Counted from the first letter of the stretch, positions 1 to 5,202 are shown. The stretch: 5,202 nucleotides of DNA from a bacterium (GCA_023246535.1 JAHFIF010000082.1:1-5202); one strand, 5' to 3'. Made by a program: numbers and translations. The notes: generated by a model from the sequence alone, not told the origin.

Positions 1-408
1 ACCGTCGCACGTCGCGCACGCGGACAGGCCCTTGCCGTAATACTTCGCTTCGCCGGGCAGGTTAAGGCGGCGCGCCGACGCGCCGGTCGCGATGATGACC
101 GTCTTGGCTTCAAACGTTTCGTCGCCGACCGTCACTTTCTTCGGCGACGACTTTAGATCGACGGCGGTCACCCTTTTCTCGACGACGCGCGTGCCGAATT
201 TTTCCGCCTGCTTGCGCATGGCGGCCATGAGATCGGGGCCGAGAACGCCGTCGGGGAAACCGGGAAAATTTTCGACCTCGGTGGTCGTGATGAGCTGCCC
301 GCCAATTTCGTCGCCACAGAACATGAGCGGCTTAAGTTCGGCGCGCGCCGCATAAATCGCGGCCGTGTAGCCGGCGGGGCCGGAACCGATGATGATCAGA
401 TTCTCCAT
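1..408 (-). CDS. trxB: Thioredoxin reductase, N-terminal part (runs off the left edge)
   Basis: Thioredoxin reductase is a cytoplasmic FAD enzyme that passes electrons from NADPH to the disulfide of thioredoxin. The frame is open from the ATG at 408 to base 1, giving the first 136 residues of a protein that usually has about 310-320. Near the N-terminus is the FAD-binding GxGxxG motif, GSGPAG at residues 8-13. It is followed by GGQLITTTEVENFPG (36-50), a signature of this family, and the ATGA motif (107-110). The last visible residues are the redox centre CATCDG, with the cysteines at 131 and 134. The NADPH-binding half and C-terminus are outside the window. The gene lies 81 nt after the thioredoxin gene, its expected partner, and the gap holds an AT-rich hairpin. 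No Shine-Dalgarno is visible; the bases before the ATG are pyrimidine-rich (TTTTTCTTTT). The CATCDG centre makes a ferredoxin/flavodoxin-NADP reductase relative unlikely. Confidence 0.95.
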   Translation of the reverse strand, partial: MENLIIIGSGPAGYTAAIYAARAELKPLMFCGDEIGGQLITTTEVENFPGFPDGVLGPDLMAAMRKQAEKFGTRVVEKRVTAVDLKSSPKKVTVGDETFEAKTVIIATGASARRLNLPGEAKYYGKGLSACATCDG

Positions 409-415
409 AAAAGAA

Positions 416-487
416 AAAGGCTTTTAGCCGTTAGGTTTTAGCTGTTAGGAAAACCTAAAAGCTGAAAGCTAAAACCTAAAAGCTTTT
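416..487. repeat. AT-rich imperfect hairpin between thioredoxin and trxB
   Basis: Bases 416-449 pair with 454-487 without gaps around the 4-nt loop 450-453. Of 34 positions, 27 are Watson-Crick pairs, 2 are G-T wobbles and 5 are mismatches. The arms are built from recurring words such as CTTTTAG and GTTAGG. The loop is closed by TTAGG/CCTAA, exactly as in the hairpin at 826-891. It fills nearly all of the gap between the two genes. On the minus strand it could act as an RNA structure (a weak terminator, processing site or mRNA stabiliser). It lacks the GC-rich stem and clean U-tract of a classical terminator, so the role is open. Confidence 0.8.
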
Positions 488-489
488 AC

Positions 490-819
490 TTAGACCAGCG
501 CCTTATCGATCTTTTTCACGACTTCCTCCTTCGGCATCGCGCCGACCCAGCTGTCGACCACGGCGCCGTTCTTGTAGATGAAAAAGGCCGGGATCGACTG
601 GACGCCGAGCTTTTCGGCGACGCCGGTCCCCTCTTCGACGTTGTATTTGCCAACTTTGATCTTGCCGTCTTATTCCTTGGCCAGCTCCTCGAGGATCGGA
701 CCCATGATCCGGCAGGGTGGACACCACGAAGCCCAGAAGTCGGTCACGACCGGCATGGTCTTTGAACCTTCAACTACTTCTTGGTCAAAATTTGAATCGG
801 TAAGTGTTACTTCAGACAT
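490..819 (-). pseudogene. trxA: Thioredoxin with an in-frame TAA at codon 50
   Basis: Thioredoxin is a small cytoplasmic protein that reduces disulfides in other proteins and is itself reduced by thioredoxin reductase, whose gene follows. Reading from the ATG at 819 gives 109 codons to the TAA at 490-492, the normal family length. Codon 50 (670-672) is TAA and breaks the frame. Before it are the strand FWASWC and the active site WCPPC (32-36, catalytic Cys33 and Cys36). After it the same frame carries the cis-proline motif SIPAFF (Pro77), then YKNGAVVD and the final helix ending KIDKALV. No other lesion is seen. The position is next to AKE and before DGKIKV, where thioredoxins often have Tyr, so one base change (TAC or TAT to TAA) would explain it. 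The 49-residue product would lack the cis-proline and half the fold. WCPPC replaces the usual WCGPC and is better known from tryparedoxin and nucleoredoxin. The identity is firm; whether the gene is dead, read through or misread is not known. Confidence 0.88.
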
Positions 820-825
820 ATCATT

Positions 826-891
826 AACTTTTAGGTTTTAACTTTTAACTATTAGGTCGCCCTAAAAGTTAGCAGTTAAAAGTTAATAGTT
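826..891. repeat. AT-rich imperfect hairpin between infB and thioredoxin
   Basis: Bases 826-856 pair with 861-891 without gaps around the loop TCGC (857-860). Of 31 positions, 25 are Watson-Crick pairs, 2 are wobbles and 4 are mismatches. The words are ACTTTTAAC and TTAGG. The layout matches the hairpin at 416-487: a 4-nt loop, the same TTAGG/CCTAA closing stem, and the first mismatch at the sixth pair from the loop. One edge touches the infB stop codon (891-893) and the other ends 7 nt before the thioredoxin ATG, so the structure occupies the whole gap and could affect thioredoxin translation. No U-tract follows it on the minus strand. Confidence 0.8.
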
Positions 892-2894
892 TAGGAGAAC
901 TGTATCTTTCGTTCTTTCTTTTCCACGTGCCAGAAGACCAGTTTGTCGCCGACCTGGAGCACGGGTTTGATCTTGATCTTGGTGCCGAATTCCGAACCGG
1001 CGCGGACCTCTTTGACGGCCGTCTTGTTGCTTTGCAGATCAATGACCTCGCCGGCCTCGATCTCGGCATCGGCGCGGAAAACATGGACGGTGGCGCCCAG
1101 CTCGGCGTGGCCGTCGGTGACCACTCCTCCGACGATCATGGCGTTCTTTTCTGTCCGGAAGATCGCAAGAATGTTCGCCTGGCCCAGTTCGGTGCGGATC
1201 ACCTCTTCGGGCAGCAGCTCTTGGAGCGCCGCTTTAACGTCGTCAAGAATGTCGTAGATGACTTTGGCGGTTTTAATTTGCACTTTCTTTTCCCGCGCCA
1301 AATTATTGACGGCGGTCGGAACCAGGACGTTGAAGCCGTAAACGCGGGCGCCCGAAGCTTCGGCGCGCAAAATGTCGGCATCGGTCACGTTGCCAAGACC
1401 GCGGCTCACCACTTCCACCCCGACTTCGGGGTGCTGGAACTTTTCAAACGAGCCGACCAGCGCCTCGAGCGAGCCGAGCACGTCGGTCTTAAGCACGATC
1501 TTGACGTTGATCTTGTCGGTTTTATTTTCGGCGCCCTGACTGCTCGCGGAAGTGACCGTTTTAAAGGTGGCGCGCGACGCTTCTTTAATGTCCTTTTCCA
1601 AACCCTTGGTGTCGGCCGGGACGGAAATGACGTCGCCGACGGTCGGCGCCGCCTTGAGTCCGATGAGTTTGACCGGCATGCCGGGGGGCGCTTCTTTGAC
1701 CAATTTCCCGTTCCAATCGCGCATCGCCCGGACGCGTCCGTAAAGCGTTTGATTGATCGCCAAAATGTCATTGACGCGCATTGTGCCGCCGGCGATCAAG
1801 ATGGTCGCCACCGGACCTTCGTTTTTGTCGACGTGCGCCTCAACCACGGTGGCCACGGCGCGCCGCGCGGCGTTAGCCATCAGCTTGTCCTTGTTCAGGT
1901 CGGCGACGAGCAAAATCATTTCCAAAAGCGCATCAATATTCTTTCCGTCCTTGGCGGAAACCGGCACAAAAGGAATTTTTCCGCCCCAGTCCTCGGCCTG
2001 CACGTTGCGTTCGGCGAGCTGGCGCTTGACCCGCTCAATGTCAGCGTCGGATTTGTCGATCTTGTTGACCGCGACGACAAACGGAACCTTAGCGGCCTCG
2101 ATGATGCCGAGCGCTTCCAGCGTTTGCGGCTGGACGCCGTCATCGGCGGCGACGACCAAAATGGCGACGTCGGCAATGCGGGCGCCGCGCGAACGCATGG
2201 TCATGAACGCTTCATGGCCCGGCGTGTCGATGAAGGTGATTCGGCGGCCGCGCTTTTCAACCTGGTACGCGCCAATATGCTGCGTGATGCCGCCGGCTTC
2301 GCCGGAGGCCACGTTGGTGGCGCGAATGGCGTCCAAGAGCTTGGTTTTTCCGTGGTCGACGTGGCCCATGACGACCACGACCGGCGGACGCTCGGCGAGC
2401 ACCGCACCTTCTGCGCCTTCCGAAAGAAGGGCTGAAAGTTTTTCTTCCATGTTCTGGCTGCCGCTTTCCACGACGATCGATTCCGATTCCGGTTCAACTT
2501 TAAAACCAAGGTCTTCGGCGATGATCGAGGCGGTTTCAAAATCGATGCGTTCGTTCATCGAGGCGAGAATGCCGTTCTTCATGAGCTCGCCGATGATGCG
2601 GGTAATAGGCAAATTGACGCGCGCGGCAAAGTCGCGGACGTTGACCACTTTGGGCAACTTGATCGCCCCGCCGGAAGCGGCCACGGCTTTCTCGATCTCC
2701 GACTTTTCGCGCGTGATCTTGGCGGACAATTCGCGCTGCTGCTTCCAGCGCGACCATTCGCGAACGACGTAGGCGGCCGTATGGTCGTCGATCTTGATGG
2801 CGCGTTTGCCAATATCAATGCCGTGCTCCGGGAGCACGGTAAACAGTTCGCTGGGGTTGGTCCGCAGTTTGCGGGCAAGTTCGGTTACGTTCAT
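891..2894 (-). CDS. infB: Translation initiation factor IF-2
   Basis: IF-2 is the GTPase that brings initiator fMet-tRNA to the small ribosomal subunit and promotes subunit joining. The protein has 667 residues from the ATG at 2894. It opens with an IF2N-type domain (MNVTELARKL, about 1-50), has a charged linker, and then a second IF2N-like domain (about 80-135). The G domain shows all five motifs: GHVDHGKT (177-184), GGITQHIGAYQ (201-211), DTPGHE (223-228, His227), NKID (277-280) and SAK (313-315). Domain II (about 345-430), the C1 domain (about 460-560) and the fMet-tRNA-binding C2 domain (about 570-667) follow. The length is close to the shorter bacterial forms; E. coli has a longer N-terminus. 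The frame stays open to an ATG at 2999, but that lies upstream of the promoter at 2932-2960 and would add 35 non-conserved residues, so it is rejected. No clear Shine-Dalgarno precedes the chosen ATG. Confidence 0.97.
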   Translation of the reverse strand: MNVTELARKLRTNPSELFTVLPEHGIDIGKRAIKIDDHTAAYVVREWSRWKQQRELSAKITREKSEIEKAVAASGGAIKLPKVVNVRDFAARVNLPITRIIGELMKNGILASMNERIDFETASIIAEDLGFKVEPESESIVVESGSQNMEEKLSALLSEGAEGAVLAERPPVVVVMGHVDHGKTKLLDAIRATNVASGEAGGITQHIGAYQVEKRGRRITFIDTPGHEAFMTMRSRGARIADVAILVVAADDGVQPQTLEALGIIEAAKVPFVVAVNKIDKSDADIERVKRQLAERNVQAEDWGGKIPFVPVSAKDGKNIDALLEMILLVADLNKDKLMANAARRAVATVVEAHVDKNEGPVATILIAGGTMRVNDILAINQTLYGRVRAMRDWNGKLVKEAPPGMPVKLIGLKAAPTVGDVISVPADTKGLEKDIKEASRATFKTVTSASSQGAENKTDKINVKIVLKTDVLGSLEALVGSFEKFQHPEVGVEVVSRGLGNVTDADILRAEASGARVYGFNVLVPTAVNNLAREKKVQIKTAKVIYDILDDVKAALQELLPEEVIRTELGQANILAIFRTEKNAMIVGGVVTDGHAELGATVHVFRADAEIEAGEVIDLQSNKTAVKEVRAGSEFGTKIKIKPVLQVGDKLVFWHVEKKERKIQFS

Positions 2895-2931
2895 GGGGTT
2901 GGGATAAAAACGCCTTATCGCGTGTTTCCTT

Positions 2932-2960
2932 ACTTTATGCGGAATTTGCTTGTTTGTCAA
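2932..2960 (-). promoter_or_regulatory. Sigma-70-type promoter of infB
   Basis: On the minus strand the -35 box is a perfect TTGACA (2955-2960). A 17-nt spacer leads to the -10 box TAAAGT (2932-2937), which matches TATAAT at four of six positions. Transcription should start near 2924, leaving a leader of about 30 nt before the infB ATG at 2894. This promoter decides the infB start. It may also drive the thioredoxin genes downstream, since no other good promoter is visible in the gaps after infB. Confidence 0.75.
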
Positions 2961-2980
2961 TAAACGAACGGGTCGCCAAA

Positions 2981-3097
2981 GGCGGCGATGCGACACCAAT
3001 ATACGAATGCATGCGAATGAAACGAATTAACTTCGCCATGCAGCACGCTCATTCGTTTCATTCGCATGCATTAGTTGATTAGTGTCGCCTCGCCCCC
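2981..3097. repeat. Large near-perfect inverted repeat upstream of infB
   Basis: Bases 2981-3027 are complementary to 3051-3097 without gaps, at 41 of 47 positions, around a 23-nt loop (3028-3050). The inner 22 bp (3006-3027 with 3051-3072) are perfect. The inner arm repeats the word CGAATG (3004-3009 and 3014-3019) and CGAAT again at 3023-3027. The element sits between the pilin terminator and the infB promoter, outside both. There is no reading frame in the loop and no U-tract. It could be a small non-autonomous mobile or repetitive element, a structured RNA, or a protein-binding palindrome; the sequence alone does not decide. Confidence 0.85.
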
Positions 3098-3111
3098 GTT
3101 CAGGGGACCAG

Positions 3112-3154
3112 AAAAACAAAAACTCCCCCGGCCTTTCAGGCGAGGAGAGTTTTT
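3112..3154 (-). terminator. Rho-independent terminator of the pilin cluster
   Basis: Bases 3118-3134 pair with 3138-3154 around the loop TTC. AAAAACTC pairs with GAGTTTTT at the base and GCCT with AGGC at the top, with a short imperfect middle; 14 of 17 positions pair. On the minus strand the stem runs into TTTTTGTTTTT. It begins 16 nt after the stop codon of the last pilin gene, as expected for its terminator. The A-rich left flank would give a U-tract only on the minus strand beyond the stem, although the stem ends themselves are A/T on both strands. Confidence 0.85.
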
Positions 3155-3170
3155 GGCTGGAAGCTGAAAT

Positions 3171-3623
3171 TTAGCGCGTCATGCTGATATTTTCATTGAG
3201 TTCGCCCACAGCAGAAACGGTGACGCGACCGGAGGTGGCGTCGCGAACAACGTTATAACCGCTGTCGTAATCGGTGACGCTGGCCCAGTGCGCGCCCGTA
3301 GCTGACGGATCAACCGGAAGCGAAGCGGCAAAGGTCGGAACTAGGCACGGGCCGATGTCGTAATTGCCGGCTCCGGTCGCCATTTTTGTGACAGTCGTCG
3401 GAATGGCGCCGGCCGCGCAGGTGAAGGTGCCTTTATTATCGGTCGTGTTGGCGATAATCGAGCTGATGATCGTATCCATGTTGTTCCAGCGCTGCGCGTT
3501 CCGAGCCTGCGCAAACTGGCGAGCCGGGTTAAGGGCGACGATGAGGACGCCGGCCAAAACGGCAATGAGGCCGATGACGATCAAGATTTCGATAAGGGTG
3601 AAACCTTTTCTTTGTTTCAACAT
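3171..3623 (-). CDS. Type IV pilin-like protein, copy 1 (downstream)
   Basis: This 150-residue protein is a prepilin with a class III signal. The short basic leader MLKQRKG ends at Gly7, where a prepilin peptidase would cut before Phe8. Phe8 starts FTLIEILIVIG, with the conserved Glu at mature position 5 (residue 12). A hydrophobic helix to about residue 31 would anchor the subunit and pack the fibre core. The globular part has two cysteines (69 and 93) that could form a disulfide, and ends in a strand-rich tail (RVTVSAVGELNENISMTR). It would be a subunit of a type IV pilus or pseudopilus. It follows the related copy 2 after a 109-nt gap that holds no other convincing gene or terminator and is AT-rich near this start, without a promoter I would name. 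No Shine-Dalgarno is visible. A major pilin is most likely, but a pseudopilin of a secretion or DNA-uptake system cannot be excluded. Confidence 0.9.
   Translation of the reverse strand: MLKQRKGFTLIEILIVIGLIAVLAGVLIVALNPARQFAQARNAQRWNNMDTIISSIIANTTDNKGTFTCAAGAIPTTVTKMATGAGNYDIGPCLVPTFAASLPVDPSATGAHWASVTDYDSGYNVVRDATSGRVTVSAVGELNENISMTR
3508..3619. repeat. 112-bp direct repeat, copy in pilin 1
   Basis: This stretch is identical at every base to 4079-4190, 571 bp away. It encodes the leader peptide from the KQRKG motif, the hydrophobic helix, and the following segment as far as the FAQAR motif. Identity drops sharply on both sides: the start codons and leaders differ, and the globular halves of the two genes are similar but clearly diverged, including at synonymous sites. 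Confidence 0.95.
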
Positions 3624-3732
3624 AATTTTTGGTTAATGAACTTAATGATAAGTATTATTTATTGGTCATGCCGACGCCCATCCGCCACATCGACCTTTGA
3701 CGGCTTGAGACCTCGGCGCTATTGGCGATCGT

Positions 3733-4191
3733 TTAGCGAGTCATGTTGATAGGTCTGGTAATTTCGGCGCCAGGAGCGTCAATGGTGATGCGGCCGGTGG
3801 TGGCATCGCGGGCAATGGTGTAGTTCAGGTCGTAATCGGTCGTGCTGGTCCAGTGCGCGCCGGCGGCCGACGGATCGAACGGAACGGAAACGGCATAGGT
3901 CGGCGAAAGGCACGGCCCGATGTTGTAATTGGTCGCCCCGGCGGTGCTGGTCATTTTGGCGGCGGTCGTCGGAATGACGCCGGCGGCGCACGTAAAGGTG
4001 CCGCGATTGTCGGTCAGGTTGGCGATGACCGCGCTCATGATCGTGTCGATGTTATTCCAGCGCTGAGCGTCACGGGCTTGCGCAAACTGGCGAGCCGGGT
4101 TAAGGGCGACGATGAGGACGCCGGCCAAAACGGCAATGAGGCCGATGACGATCAAGATTTCGATAAGGGTGAAACCTTTTCTTTGTTTCAT
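3733..4191 (-). CDS. Type IV pilin-like protein, copy 2 (upstream)
   Basis: This 152-residue prepilin is a paralogue of copy 1. The leader MKQRKG ends at Gly6, with cleavage expected before Phe7; the Glu at mature position 5 is residue 11. The N-terminal helix is identical to that of copy 1. The globular part keeps the two cysteines (68 and 94), the GAHW motif, a TDYD motif and the NMTR ending, but many residues between them differ. The frame is open to an ATG at 4263, and there is another at 4203. The ATG at 4191 was chosen because it gives the short basic leader typical of prepilins and matches copy 1; the longer versions would also run into the preceding gene. The gene starts 47 nt after the PilX-like gene. 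The gap is AT-rich (TATAAA and TTAATG words) but gives no spaced -35/-10 pair I would trust. It is probably a pilus subunit that alternates or co-assembles with copy 1. Confidence 0.9.
   Translation of the reverse strand: MKQRKGFTLIEILIVIGLIAVLAGVLIVALNPARQFAQARDAQRWNNIDTIMSAVIANLTDNRGTFTCAAGVIPTTAAKMTSTAGATNYNIGPCLSPTYAVSVPFDPSAAGAHWTSTTDYDLNYTIARDATTGRITIDAPGAEITRPINMTR
4079..4190. repeat. 112-bp direct repeat, copy in pilin 2
   Basis: This is the partner of 3508-3619, identical over all 112 bases and in the same orientation. It covers the prepilin leader and the N-terminal helix of copy 2. Direct repeats this close could recombine, deleting 571 bp and leaving one hybrid pilin gene. Confidence 0.95.
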
Positions 4192-4238
4192 ACTAATGAA
4201 CATTAATGAGCAATGGTGTTTATAAATTATGCAACGTT

Positions 4239-4688
4239 TTAAACCGGAGGAACCTCGTTCCACGAACTGACGAACAGTTGATCGACATCGGCGATCTGAA
4301 CCTGGATGCGGGCAGACATGCCGCTCACGGTCGCTTGCGCATAAACCGTGCGCGCGTTGGAATTAGCGACAACGGGCGCGATCGTGCAAACGACTTTATC
4401 CACACTGATATTCTCATTACCAGTATAGCTTCTATTGCGCTTTAAGCGCAACATGGCGATATTGGCGCAAGCGTAGGCCGAGGCGCGGGCCTGAACGGCA
4501 TAAGCGCGAACCGTGGTCTCGCGCGCTTCGGTCATATAAACGCCGGCAAGCGCCGTGCTGGAAATTAAAGCCACGCCGCAAATAAGGATCACGCTGGTGA
4601 TCGCGGCAAAACCAGGCCGCGAACGCGGCCGCCGTCGAGCTGAGCGCGACCGGTTCTCAATTTTGTCGCGGAACGGTCGATGATCCAT
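4239..4688 (-). CDS. PilX-like minor pilin or pilus-associated membrane protein
   Basis: This is a 149-residue protein with one membrane segment. A long basic leader (residues 1-26, with ten Arg) ends in RSRPG, followed by FAAITSVILICGVALISS, a hydrophobic helix to about residue 50. The Gly26-Phe27 junction looks like a prepilin peptidase site, but the usual Glu at mature position 5 is absent (Thr there). The outer part holds YACANIAMLRLKRN and a segment NENISVDKVVCTIAP, with Cys74 and Cys101 as a possible disulfide. Related small proteins lie beside pilins in Patescibacteria, and PilX proteins are minor pilins that help start fibres. That assignment rests on layout and context rather than a firm motif. 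The start overlaps the end of the PilW-like gene by 32 nt, which suggests translational coupling; no other ATG lies in frame before the membrane segment. It could instead be a GspK/GspI-like pseudopilin. Confidence 0.65.
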   Translation of the reverse strand: MDHRPFRDKIENRSRSARRRPRSRPGFAAITSVILICGVALISSTALAGVYMTEARETTVRAYAVQARASAYACANIAMLRLKRNRSYTGNENISVDKVVCTIAPVVANSNARTVYAQATVSGMSARIQVQIADVDQLFVSSWNEVPPV

Positions 4689-5202
4689 ATAAGGTAATCG
4701 TTGAGTAAAAATTATTCCCCGGCGTGACGGCAGGCGGCGCTTCGACGGTAACGCTCATGCGAATGACCGATTTGGCGGCCGTCGCCTGCAAGCAGGTCCC
4801 GAGTTTGGCGCCGGAAAACAAGATGCGGAAAATAGCCGTGACCGCGTCCCAGCAATACTCCACCCCTTTCCAGCAACAAACGCCGTACCAAACGCTCGGA
4901 TCGCACGCAACCGGGGGCCAGGTGTTGTCGGTCCGGATGTGCGCCGTCGGGTCGACCAGGTTGGTAAAGGTCAAATTCGAGACTTTGACGCTGGCGGAAG
5001 TGAGCGGCACGGCCGCATTCGTCCCCTGCTTCATGGTCAGCACGCCATTTGTCACCGCAAAGACCGTCGGGGAAACGGCAGCATTGGCCATGACGAGCGA
5101 AAGCGAGGTCGCAGTCCCGCCGCCGTCGGTCGGCACGGTCGCGTCTTTGGAATTGCGCACGGCCGCATCCATTTTCTCCAGCGCAAACCGCGCGTTCTGA
5201 TT
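4657..5202 (-). CDS. PilW-like prepilin, C-terminal part (start beyond the right edge)
   Basis: The frame is open from base 5202 to the TGA at 4657-4659, giving 181 residues without a start. The first visible residues, NQNARFALEKMDAAVR, match the stretch just after the N-terminal helix in PilW and related minor pilins (usually NARFALERM..IR). The leader and membrane helix must therefore lie just outside the window, and the internal ATG at 5172 is not the start. A typical beta-rich pattern follows: VLTMKQG, then VKVSNLTFTNL, and near the end SVIRMSVTVEAP and FYSTITLYGSS. Between the last two parts is a segment of about 60 residues with five cysteines and three tryptophans, unusual for the family. 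The gene is first in the visible pilus cluster and ends 32 nt inside the PilX-like gene. It is likely a minor pilin acting at the pilus tip or in assembly. TGA as stop argues against the UGA-glycine code of some Patescibacteria. Confidence 0.7.
   Translation of the reverse strand, partial: NQNARFALEKMDAAVRNSKDATVPTDGGGTATSLSLVMANAAVSPTVFAVTNGVLTMKQGTNAAVPLTSASVKVSNLTFTNLVDPTAHIRTDNTWPPVACDPSVWYGVCCWKGVEYCWDAVTAIFRILFSGAKLGTCLQATAAKSVIRMSVTVEAPPAVTPGNNFYSTITLYGSSTVPRQN

Noticed and set aside
503..727. Minus-strand frame of 74 codons over the thioredoxin region
   Set aside because: It is a shifted frame of the thioredoxin gene, rich in Arg and Gly; the real frame carries the active site and cis-proline but is split by the TAA.
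416..891. The two AT-rich hairpins as ordinary Rho-independent terminators
   Set aside because: Their stems are AT-rich with internal mismatches and no U-tract follows directly on the minus strand.
927..2435. Long plus-strand open frame of 502 codons opposite infB
   Set aside because: It lies fully antisense to the clear IF-2 gene, resembles no family, and is expected where GC-rich codon use keeps the opposite frame free of stops.
1753..2772. Plus-strand open frame of 339 codons, also opposite infB
   Set aside because: It is antisense to IF-2 in yet another frame, with a low-complexity composition (Ser, Ala, Thr, Met) and no recognisable domain.
3624..3732. Possible separate promoter, terminator or tiny gene between the two pilins
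   Set aside because: The gap is AT-rich near copy 1, but no -35/-10 pair with proper spacing, no stem with a U-tract, and only an 11-codon frame was found.
4192..4263. Upstream starts for pilin copy 2 at 4263 and 4203
   Set aside because: They would put 24 or 4 extra residues before the short basic leader and the longest overlaps the preceding gene; copy 1 and the prepilin pattern support 4191.
1..5202. CRISPR array, tRNA, rRNA or transposase gene
   Set aside because: No regularly spaced direct repeats, no cloverleaf-like stretch and no transposase or integrase motif was seen on either strand.

Overview
The window reads as a bacterial genomic fragment, probably from the Patescibacteria (Candidate Phyla Radiation, Parcubacteria-like). 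The evidence is indirect. The pilins and minor pilins are of the kind common in those genomes. The coding DNA is fairly GC-rich, while the gaps between genes hold AT-rich hairpins built from short repeated words. I could see no Shine-Dalgarno sequence before any of the six visible starts. The lineage is inference, not proof. Every gene supported here is on the minus strand, so transcription runs from the right edge to the left edge.

Right half (about 5202 to 3112): a type IV pilus or pseudopilus cluster. In transcription order it holds the C-terminal part of a PilW-like prepilin (start outside the window), a small PilX-like membrane protein overlapping it by 32 nt, and two closely related major-pilin-like proteins. 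The pilins share a 112-bp block that is identical base for base. A Rho-independent terminator follows the last pilin. The pilins would be the fibre subunits and the two upstream proteins likely minor pilins; no assembly ATPase, prepilin peptidase or platform protein is in view.

Centre (about 3111 to 2895): a gap without genes. It holds a large near-perfect inverted repeat (2981-3097) and then a good sigma-70-type promoter (-35 TTGACA, 17-nt spacer, -10 TAAAGT) for infB. The promoter position sets the infB start at 2894 rather than at the furthest upstream ATG.

Left half (2894 to 1): infB (translation initiation factor IF-2), then a thioredoxin gene, then the first 136 codons of thioredoxin reductase. 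The last two form a thioredoxin redox pair, with reductase feeding electrons from NADPH to thioredoxin. The thioredoxin reading frame is complete except for one in-frame TAA at codon 50, so as written it is a pseudogene, a recent nonsense mutation, or a sequencing error. Both gaps around it are filled by AT-rich imperfect hairpins with the same layout: about 31-34 paired positions and a 4-nt loop closed by TTAGG/CCTAA.

Nothing here proves a new biological system. The points most worth a second look are the interrupted thioredoxin, the matched hairpins around it, the large inverted repeat upstream of infB, the duplicated pilins with the identical block, and a cysteine-rich segment in the PilW-like protein.
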